Made by a program: the position numbers and the translations under genes. A DNA stretch of 64,000 nucleotides, taken from NCBI GenBank assembly GCA_015039465.1, contig MU130359.1:368164-432163 (forward strand), written 5' to 3'. The first letter of the stretch is position 1, and each line of letters begins with the position of its first letter. This DNA is from Phlegmacium glaucopus. Its lineage: Eukaryota; Basidiomycota; Agaricomycetes; Agaricales; Cortinariaceae. The notes under the pieces were generated by a model. It saw nothing but the letters and a program-made list of their open reading frames with translations. It was not told the DNA's origin and did not search any database. Shown in pieces: positions 55,341-64,000 of the stretch.

Positions 55341-58300
55341 ATGGAAACCACTGTCAGCTCCTCGTCACTCCCAGTGACATCCACATTTTCTTTCAAAGCA
55401 CCTTTTCCCGCCTCTTCGTCATCGTCCCATGGAGTTGGTACGGCTTCAGCTTTAAAGCATAGGCGCGTATCACTCGCGTCACAATCATCACCCCGAGTCG
55501 TTCAAGCCTGGAACTTCCGCGATGATACTGGCTTGGATTCTCAAGCCGCCTCTTCATCAACAAATGGTCAATTGGTCCCAGAGAAGAAAGGAAAGATGCG
55601 CAAGATAGACCTATCTCAAGATGGAGACGACCCCTCCCGCCTGGAAAAGAAACCCAGAAAAAAGTGGTCCGAAGAAGAGACCAGGATGCTTGTCGAGGGC
55701 TGTCAAACAGTAAGTATCCCAATTATCAGTATCAACGTCACTATTGGATAACATAGCGAATCTTCACAACGTAGCATGGCGTCGGCAATTGGAAGACTAT
55801 TTTACAAGATCCTGACCTCAAATTTCACGATCGCTCTGCTGTAGATCTCAAAGATAGGTAAGAAATGCATCTTTTCATTAATTAGGGACATGTGGAGAGC
55901 CATGCTCATTCAATCTTTCGCAGATTCCGGACTTACTTTCCGGACGCTTATAAAAAGCACTACCCTAATGCACGTACCCACCTTTCGAGCAAAGTGCGCT
56001 CAGTTCTGCCTGATGGAAGCTCCCTCTTCGTCAAGACACGGGGCAAACGACGTCGACCTTTCTCTGAGGAAGAAGACCGGGCTTTGAAAGCCGGTTACGA
56101 AAAACATGGCACGACATGGGCTACTATTGTCAAGGATCCCGTCTTCAGGGAGCAGAATCGTCGTTCCACCGACCTGAGAGATAGGTTCAGGAATGCATTT
56201 CCTAATCTGTACCAAGCCGCTGGCTACAAACCACGAAGTAATAAGAAAAAGTTGGATGGTCCTGTACGAGCAGCAACCGATGATCAACTCTCCATGTCCA
56301 CCACTTCTATTGGTCCCATCCGTCCTAGGAGGAGAGCACAGACTAGTCAAGGTCTGCTGAGAGGTGGTACAAAGAGTGTGCCGCAAAGCACTGCCTGCTC
56401 AGAGGATGAAGATAGTTCTGGTGCAGAGGACGATGCTGAATCACCTTACGTGTTCAAAACCCCTCCTACCCCAATCTTCGTTGACACAGTCTCAACTCTT
56501 TCATCCCGAATAAAGAAGCCCGCTCCTAAAGATGTGTGCATCCTTGACGATGACGACGATGACGACGACATGGCCGCTCTTTATCCTCTTACCGATCCTC
56601 TCAACATTCCTGACTTCCTACCTTCCGAGACCCACTCTGATATGGAGACCTGGTCATCAGGCATTAACACCCCTACCCATTCTAGCCATGCATGGTCCAC
56701 CGCCGCTATTTCACCTGCTTCCAGCAGCAATGTCTCCGATTATCTCATGAATTCCTCTTCTCAATCATCACCTTTTCTCCAACGTCCATTATCTGAATTC
56801 ATAGGAGGCACCAACAACAACATGATTGGTAAATCGGCTTGGGGTGCTCATGATTGGTTTTCTTCCAACCCCCGACTTGACAATAGCGCTGGCACGGCGA
56901 GTAGCAGTAATTCTTCTTCATCCTTCTTCGGAGAAGGAATCTCCTCTCCAGCTTCTCCGTATTCCTTCCATCCGCATGGGGTTGTAGATCGATATGATTT
57001 ATTCCCGAGTTCAATCCCGAGTCACATTTCATCAGAGATGGGTCTGGGTGATTCAACTGGCGCTGGCGCTGCGTACTTTGGGTTCGGATCAGAAGAGATG
57101 ATGAGTGGTTTCAAAGGATATCATTCACAGATTGCTGGCGACCTTATTTCGGGAGCGAGGACGCATCAACAAAGTTCTAGTGGCTTTTATGGGTTTGGGG
57201 ATTTTTCTGGGTTAGGGTTGTCAGGTGTGCCACACCAGCAACAACACCAACAGCAGCAGCAGCAGCAGCAGACAGCGAGTATCCATCCTATGCAATTACA
57301 TACCCCGTCATTGTTGGGTATTGACGAACTCGGGTTGACGGGTATCACATTAAATGACCAGGTTGATCCTGTTGTTTCTTCTTCGTCGACCGCTATGGAT
57401 GATAGGACGGCAGATGCTGTCCTTGCTGTGTTTGAACTCACTCCCGAACAAAAAAACCTACAACAGCAGCAACAGGAGCAGCAAAAGAATGAATCAGATG
57501 AATCTTCTTCTATGCTTTCTGATCGGTTTAGTTTGGATGATTTGGTTGACATGTCGGGCGAACTTCATACGACTCCACCTGCAACACCGCTCACGCAGCC
57601 AAGACCACTACGTAGATCTTCTGCTTCGATGTTGCACCATTATAGTGACGTTGGCCATCATGCACGATCGACTTCCGTTCCGCCGATTGAGGCTAGGAAT
57701 GGGATTGAGCAGTTGTCATCATCGTCATCGTCGTCTTCTTCTGCGGAGATGCACATTCACTCGTTCTTTTCTCATTCTCATCCTCCCCATCCCCCTTCAC
57801 GTTCCTCCACTTCTCGTCATCGTCAACCTACTTCTGAACCTATGAGGTTTAGCAATAGTACAGGCTCAATTTCCATGCAAAATTCTTCATCGTCTACTAC
57901 CAACTTGTTCTCAGACCATCTCATGCTCGCCGTTTCGCCTTCTTCATCCTCTTCAAGTACTTCTACTACTAATAACGACATCTGGCGCTCCGTTTCTGTT
58001 GGGACTGCTGGCGGCGATAATAATACTATTACCGGCGACAACAACAACCATAACGATAACAACAAAAATGGCAAGACTACTACTACTACTGGTCAAAACC
58101 CTCCTTCACCTTCCCTTTCTTCGTTCATGTCATCAAACACCATCTCGCCAGGCGATTTCTATAACCTTCCTTTCTTAGATTTGCATTATTATGGTCATAC
58201 TTATGGTTCTGGAACTTCGATGCTTGGCGGACATACACCGACCATGGGGTCCGGGATGGATCTAGTACATGGTGGTGGTGGTGGTGGTATGGGTACTGCC

Positions 58301-58783
58301 GCAGAGGTAGCGAGACAAGGACAGGCGTTAGATCTGGCTCAGTCTGCTGTGTTGGCTTCTTCGACGACTTCAACTTTGACTGTAGGGTCAACAGCTACCA
58401 TGTTAGGATTGAAGAATGGGTCAGGATTGGAAGGTTTATTCAATGCTTTGCGGCAACAGTCACACCAGCCAGTAACGCCTACGAGTACGAAGATAGGTCA
58501 AAGAGCTACAGCCCCACCTACACCATTATTACCTTCAGCCTCTCTTCATTCTCCATCTTCATCTCCTCCACCTTCACCTCGTACTCCTCAACCTGGACCT
58601 TCTTTGGTACTAGCTCCAAGTGGGGGTATGGGTACTATCCGACAGTCACATATTACGAATAATAATAATGGAAGGTCGATGAGTCATCATCGAGGGTTGA
58701 GTGCTGTATGTCCTCAGGATTTGGTACTGAGGCAGGATAATAATAAGAGGAAGAGAGCTAGTTGGGATGGAGGGGTTGTGTGA
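55341..58783 (+). CDS. Two-Myb telobox DNA-binding protein (Tay1/Teb1-like)
   Basis: Three exons, 55341-55709, 55775-55857 and 55924-58783, join in frame to about 1103 aa. Two tandem Myb/SANT repeats lie at about residues 107-230. The first starts KKWSEEETRMLVEGCQTHGV and ends AVDLKDRFRTYFP; the second starts RRPFSEEEDRALKAGYEKHG and ends STDLRDRFRNAFP. VDLKD(R/K)(F/W)R is the telobox signature of proteins binding TTAGGG-type repeats. Proteins with two such repeats (Yarrowia Tay1, fission yeast Teb1) act at telomeres or as transcription factors. The remaining 870 residues are low-complexity, with acidic (DDDDDDDD), Gln, Ser, Asn, Gly and Pro runs, and are probably disordered. The assignment to DNA binding is firm; which telobox role it plays is inference. 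Confidence 0.85.
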
Positions 58784-59789
58784 TTGATGATAATGAGAAA
58801 TGGGTGGAGGGTTTTTTGTGGAATTCTTTTTTTGTTGAGCGTGCGTTACTCCCTCTCCCTCATCGTCTCTTTTTTTTTCTATTTTCTATTTTTTGATTTC
58901 TTCCTTTTTCGTTGTTACCTCCAGCATTCACTGTTTTTACACACAAGTCCCGCTTAGCTTTTTCTCTACTCGTCGCTTTGTTCTCGCTTTTTTTTTCCGA
59001 AAACTACAACGTATGAACCGCTGTTTTGAACCTCGTTTTCTTAGTTTTGTACTCTACATAATTCCAACCCAATCCAACCTCCCCCCCAGCCTTTCTTTTT
59101 TACATACATACAATACAATACCTTATCACCTCATTAAAAAGGTTCATCTCCATCCATTCCATTATCATCCAATCAAATCCTTCCATAAAGTTTTTTTCCC
59201 CCTCTTCTCGTCAATTCTCTCTCTCTCTCTCTCTACGTCCTTTATACTGCCCAACCTTTTTTTTGCGCACATCCCTGTTTCTCTTTTTGTTTTTATAAAA
59301 AATTTAGCATTTATTAGCATTCGTATTAGTAATATACATAAGGCTGACCCATGCAACCTTGAGCTTTGCCACTGAATATTTGCGATTCATGGTACGCCTG
59401 GTTGGGCTGAATTTATCGAATTTTATATGGAACGGATAACTTGTAAGCCAAAAAGGCTGGTTGATGTATCATGTGCATATGGGCGACTTCAAATTTTTTT
59501 TCCCATACCACAACGTCCTTGAAATGAGTATGTCGATCTCTCAAACACACGCTGCACACAACGCCGCCGGATGTTGCAAGGCGGATCCATTCATAGAGAC
59601 CTGCATAGGGTGTATCTTACTTTGAATAGACAACAGGTCATCGGTCAAACAATCGTGGCTGTCTCCTTTCGCAAAGCAAGGGTATCTTCAAAAGTTTTCA
59701 ATTATTAGTTCCATTTATTATAGATAAATCGATGATAGGTGTACCTGATAGTCGTCGAGATGAGGTCACCAACTTCAGTGCAAAAATCA
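58784..59789. other. T-rich intergenic DNA between convergent genes
   Basis: This contains the 3' flanks of the convergent telobox gene (plus) and MRD1 (minus). Long T runs and a CT dinucleotide run near 59218-59235 are present. No gene is supported; the 160-codon plus-strand frame at 58893-59375 is low-complexity. Confidence 0.5.
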
Positions 59790-62728
59790 TCAACTCTCCA
59801 AATCCTCAACATCATCTTCCTCTCCCGTCTTACCAAACTCCAATTTCCGTTTTCTTCCAGGTATATCCTTTCCACCACCAAACCCAACACCAGCCTTCTT
59901 CCTCAATGTTTCCAAATCCTGTTCAGCTTCCTCTGCCCACTCTAGAACCAAATGTCGACCGAGAAGATGCGTATGGCGTAATGCTGCGTATGCATTCTCT
60001 GCTTCGTGTCGGGATACAAACTCAAGAAATGCAAAACCGCGTGATCGAGAGTCGAATTTCTTGGGAAGTCGAACTGATTTGAGCTGGCCATGGGAACTAG
60101 AAGGGGCGGTGATGAAATTAAATGATTAACAAGTCAAAAAAGAAAACTGGGTTACTAACCCAAACAAATCTCGGACGTCTTTCTTCGTAGCTTCGAAAGG
60201 GATGTTTTTAACTATCATCTTCGTCGTTCGACTCTTCGTAGACGTAGGATCTGTAGATTTTGAATCCGGCGACTCGTCGGCACCTCTTCCGGCAAATGAA
60301 ACATGCAAGGAGTGCCCATCGAGGACGAAGCCATGTATACTCTTCAAAGCTTTCTTAGCCGCCTCTGCGTCTTTGAAACCAATAAAACCATATCCCATGC
60401 TCAAACGTCCACCAGGGCGTTTTGGATCAGCTTTAGTTTGCACGCGAGCAAAGGAGAAGGAAGGAAGATGTGAAAAAACTTTGACAAGACGGTCTTGTGT
60501 GGTTGAGAATGCGAGATTCTTGAGATAAAGCGTGGTTCCATGTTGTATGGAGAGGTCTTGGTCATCGTCAACTGGTGTGGAGATATCGGCGATGGATTGC
60601 TCAGGTACTCTGATGGCACTTGAGATCGTCTGTGGTGGCTTGGAGGCATCCTTTCCGGTGAGAACGAAGTTTTCATCGAACATCCCTAAAGGCCCTTTTT
60701 CTAGGTAGATGATGGAGTTCCCAAGCCGCCGATACGCAACCGCACGAAATCCTTTGGCAGCCTCATCCGGTCTCTCGAATTCCACAACCGCCATTGTGCC
60801 AGCTGGAGGTACTAACACCCTGCTCAACTCGCCGTGAGGTTCAAAAAGTTCACGAATTTGATCAATGGTTGTTCCATATGGGATGTTTTTGACCAGGATA
60901 GTTGTATCAGATCGAGCACGGGAGGTAAAGGAGGAAAGCAAGACGCCTTGACTTTCCAAGTAGGTCTTGGTCTCTTGAATGATGTGAGTTTCTGCGAGAG
61001 CGAGTTTAACAGCTGCGTTATCGCCTGATTCAGGATTTAATATTTCCGATTTGTTGATGTTCATTCGATCGGCAATCGATGAAGCCACAGCGTCGCTCTA
61101 TACAGTGGAGGATTAAGTACATTGTTATTATATTCAAGACAAAGTATACCTACATTCATGTATAACATACTCCAATTAAATTCCTTGCCTGCCATCGACT
61201 TCCTCTTCGCATTCTTCTCATCCTTCACACTGTTCTTCCTCCCATCACCTTCTACCACCTCGAACTTGCCCTTTCTGTCAACTGCAGCCAAGATGTGTAA
61301 TAGACGGCCCTGAAAGGATTTCTTATCTAGAGCCTCGTAAGCTGCCAAAGCTTGGGCTGGTCGGGCAAAAGTTACATATGCAAGGCCTTTCCGCTGTTTG
61401 GTTGCCGAATCCAACGGTGAATGGATCTGGGACAAAGGCGTAAGTGGAAAGTTGAGAGAAAGACGAACAAGAACAAGAATAAAGTTCAGAATAATATTTC
61501 TACTATCGGTTTTCCCTGAGGATCAGCATTCCCGAAGGTCTGATGTCCCTATGAAGATATTCATCTTTGAAGCCAGATGGCAAGGAAAGAGGTGTGAATG
61601 CAAAATAGTCACCTAAAAAGAAGAATATTAGTCCACGGGTCAAGAAGGATGAAGTTGAAAACCAAAAAAAGAATAAAGATCAGAATTTTTTTCTACTATC
61701 GGTTTTCCCAAAGGAATCAACATGCTCAATAAAGAGTCTGATGTCCCTATTTATTTTTTCATCTTATATGCTTCGGACGCAAAAAAAATTTGACCGAAAA
61801 GAATAGAAAAACTTGCCTGAGATATTTCGCCAAAAGGTTTAAACAGATCCGCTAGCTCCTCATCGGTACATGAAAATGCTAAATTCCGCACAAACAACCG
61901 TGAGGTTTGGAGGATCGTCTCCTTCGTATCGTCCTTTGGTTCCTTCACAGGGAGTGGTGCTTCTGGTGATGCCTACCTCACATAAGATAAGCGTCAGTAT
62001 GATATATTTCGATAACGGAAAAGTTTAACCATTGTTCCCTTGTTATTAAGTTCTCCCTCGTCGTCGGACTGCTCAAAGACTTTCTCAACGACGTCGACGT
62101 TTTTAGACATTCGCTGCTTCATCCACTCTAGATCAGAGACGTCGTCCTGACGAGGTGCTTGTTCCACATCTTGCATAGTCGCGTCGTCCGTTAGTGGAAC
62201 AGAAACAGTTGGTTGAACTGTGGCTTCGTTTGCCCAAGCCGGACCTGTCCTCGGCTTCATTACTTTCATGAATTCTTCCAGCTGGGCATCGCCTTTCGGT
62301 CTAGTTTCGGCAATTGAGTCTGTTTGCACTATCGCAGGTGTTGACCCCGCCGTTAAAGTTGGCTTTTCCGAGGACGAATCGTCTATGCGCCGTCGCTTGT
62401 TAGGTCGTGGCGTGGGTGCATCTTTTGTTCCCTGATGGCCTCATGAGGCATAATGGTTTTAAAAATCAGTAAATATTCATACCTCGGTAACATTGACACT
62501 AATCCTTGTGGAGTCAATAAAAGTTCGATCAAACCACCTTTGAGCAGCCAATGCCTCCTGGTCGGACTTGTATCCAACAAAACCAAAACGTCGAGAGGTC
62601 CCGTCTGGCTTGGAAGAAACCTTTACATCCGTGAGAGTACCCCCAGGACCTTTTTTCTGTTCAAAGTGTTCCCGTAATTTGGCGGGAGTCACATAGGATG
62701 GAAGATTCTTGACGATCAGCCTCGACAT
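59790..62728 (-). CDS. MRD1: MRD1-like five-RRM ribosome biogenesis factor
   Basis: Six exons, 62483-62728, 62030-62431, 61817-61972, 61154-61426, 60160-61097 and 59790-60096, join in frame to 773 aa. Five RRMs are recognisable. RRM1 starts SRLIVKNLPSYVTPAKL. RRM2 starts RLFVRNLAFSCTDEEL. RRM3 is degenerate and starts TTILVKNIPYGTT. RRM4 starts TTLYLKNLAFSTTQDRL, with YGFIGFKD as RNP1. RRM5 starts KMIVKNIPFEATKKDV, with RGFAFLEF. The order and the Lys/Arg-rich end match MRD1, a nucleolar U3-associated factor required for 18S rRNA processing. The exon 3 donor is GCAAGT, a GC-AG intron of 390 nt with an internal duplication. The gene is divergent from prefoldin subunit 3, with 165 bp between start codons. 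Confidence 0.92.
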
Positions 62729-62893
62729 TTAAGTTATTTACTAGACTGATAGCCTAGAAGTCATAACGAACATGAGGAAAGAAGAGAAAAGAAAAAATTA
62801 TTTTCACATTGCCGATTTAAATCTCCGACCGGGGATCGCCGCGTTCCGTATGCTGCTTGATCGCTCTATACTTACCTCCTAGCATAATCTCCT
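62729..62893. promoter_or_regulatory. Shared divergent promoter, MRD1 and prefoldin 3
   Basis: Only 165 bp separate the two start codons, so both promoters must lie here or overlap. No individual element was identified. Confidence 0.5.
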
Positions 62894-63778
62894 ATGCCTC
62901 CCAAAATCAAAGCAGTATTTTCAGATGAGAAAAACCCTCGAGGAATTCCAAAAGCTCCTTTCATTGTGAGGGCTTCAAGCCTTGTTTCGTGTATATTGTT
63001 CTTTCGTTTTGACTTGTGATCACAGACAGATGTTGAAGAATATCTTGGTGGAGCCGATGCTAATGTTGAAGGGACATTAAAAAGTTTCCAAGATGCTTTA
63101 GCGTACGTTTTTCGTTTCTCACATTGATTTTTTTGCTTTTGAATGATATTCATCTTATGGGAAGCGCAGCAAGTATCGCTACATGGACTCAAGTCTAACT
63201 CAAAGGCGAGCGAGCTTGGAGGAAAAAATTCCAGATATTAGGAAGACCCTTGATATGGTAGAATACTTGCGGGAGAGAAGGGTAAGTTGTTTTTTTACAA
63301 GCACCTGATCACACCCCGATGTGAAGATTGTCACAGGAAGGCAAAAGCAAGGCATCAGGAGAGGAAGAAGATATAGATGACCTAACGGATGCTGAAGACT
63401 CCCAAAAGCCTCTTAAAACGACTTTTGAACTTAATGACACACTTTATGCTGAAGCCGAACTCGAAGACAGTGATACCGTCTTCCTTTGGCTTGGGGTACG
63501 TTAAGATACCCCCTGTCCAATATCCATGTCTCATCCTATCTATCCTCAAGGCCAACGTTATGTTATCATACAAAATCCCAGCCGCTGTTACCCTACTAAA
63601 ATCTAAGCTGGACGTCGCACAGACAAGTTTAGATAATACGATTGAAGATCTCGAGTTCCTGAGGGAGCAACTGACGATCATGGAAGTGAATACGGCTCGG
63701 GTGTATAATTGGGACGTGAAACGGAGAAGAGAACGGCGAGAGGCAGAAGCTGTTCGAGTCGGGAACATTGACAAATAG
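62894..63778 (+). CDS. PAC10: Prefoldin subunit 3 (PAC10/VBP1)
   Basis: Five exons, 62894-62965, 63026-63102, 63170-63281, 63337-63495 and 63551-63778, join in frame to 215 aa. The start follows MPPKIKAVFSDEKNPRGIPK. The alpha-prefoldin architecture is visible: an N-terminal coiled coil (YMDSSLTQRRASLEEKIPDI with TLDMVEYLRERR), a beta-hairpin centre (FELNDTLYAEAELEDSDTVF, then WLGANVMLSY) and a C-terminal coiled coil (AVTLLKSKLDVAQTSLDNTI, then EDLEFLREQLT). Prefoldin is a cytosolic hexameric chaperone that hands actin and tubulin to the CCT chaperonin. Length fits the family. Confidence 0.93.
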
Positions 63779-64000
63779 CCCACTGGCAAACGATTGGAGT
63801 CTGTTCGTGCCAGTATGTTCCGTTTACCTATGACTTCCATGAATAATTTTCCATGTCTTATGGTGCGCAGATGCCAGTTCTTGCTTGATTGCATTCACCA
63901 AATGAAAAATGATTTCGACAAGTCTCAACTCGTGCCACAATATGAAACAACGCTGGGACTTTCCGGAAGTTCTGTAAAGTAGGGAAGCTCATCTATCTGA
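63779..64000. other. 3' flank of prefoldin 3 at window end
   Basis: A 62-codon plus-strand frame at 63794-63982 has no recognisable features; nothing else is supported. Confidence 0.4.

Noticed and set aside
58893..59375. 160-codon plus-strand frame after the telobox gene
   Set aside because: T-rich low-complexity DNA giving a Phe/Ser/Leu-rich product; most likely 3' flank.
63382..63894. 170-codon minus-strand frame over the prefoldin gene
   Set aside because: It is antisense to well-supported prefoldin exons and has no domain.

Overview
The window is nuclear DNA of a mushroom-forming basidiomycete (Agaricomycete type). The evidence is many GT-AG introns of about 45-60 nt, a STE3-type pheromone receptor beside a CaaX lipopeptide pheromone precursor, a NACHT-WD40 NLR-like gene, a prefoldin/MRD1/RPN9 housekeeping set, and a Ty3/Gypsy chromodomain retrotransposon. 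I cannot name the species. Gene models below were built by hand from splice signals and reading frame. They have not been checked against transcripts.

Layout. 0-4.3 kb: poorly resolved fragments of secreted or membrane-type genes on the minus strand. 4.38-6.95 kb: a hAT-like element with an 8-bp target duplication carrying a gene of unknown function. 7.9-12.6 kb: a complete NACHT-WD40 NLR-like gene (minus, 6 exons, about 1481 aa, 15 near-identical WD40 repeats). 14.5-18.2 kb: a pheromone/receptor (P/R) mating-type locus with a 43-aa pheromone precursor ending C-V-I-A and a four-exon STE3 receptor. 19.1-24.6 kb: two membrane proteins of unknown function and the proteasome lid subunit RPN9, all plus strand. 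26.0-27.4 kb: an F-box-like gene. 27.5-34.8 kb: a Gypsy chromovirus with both LTRs and a 5-bp target duplication. It is inserted between the arms of an older inverted repeat and carries a younger hairpin MITE. 35-42 kb: AT-rich repeat-derived DNA, a CCGG-rich palindromic element and nested solo LTRs.

43.0-49.2 kb (minus) holds the most unusual object in the window: a P-loop GTPase gene. Its seven 5' exons run open to an exact codon boundary. They are followed by 77 consecutive candidate microexons, 73 of them exactly 3 nt and the others 6 or 9 nt, separated by introns of about 46-101 nt, most of which are copies of one 53-nt intron. The frame then resumes in ordinary 3' exons. Each microexon falls in phase 0, none is a stop codon, and the variable bases lie between an AG acceptor and a GT donor. 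If spliced as drawn, about 84 residues are encoded essentially one codon per exon.

50-52.4 kb: decayed F-box-like and ankyrin-like genes. 55.3-58.8 kb: a two-Myb telobox protein (Tay1/Teb1-like). 59.8-62.7 kb: the five-RRM rRNA-processing factor MRD1. 62.9-63.8 kb: prefoldin subunit 3, divergent from MRD1.
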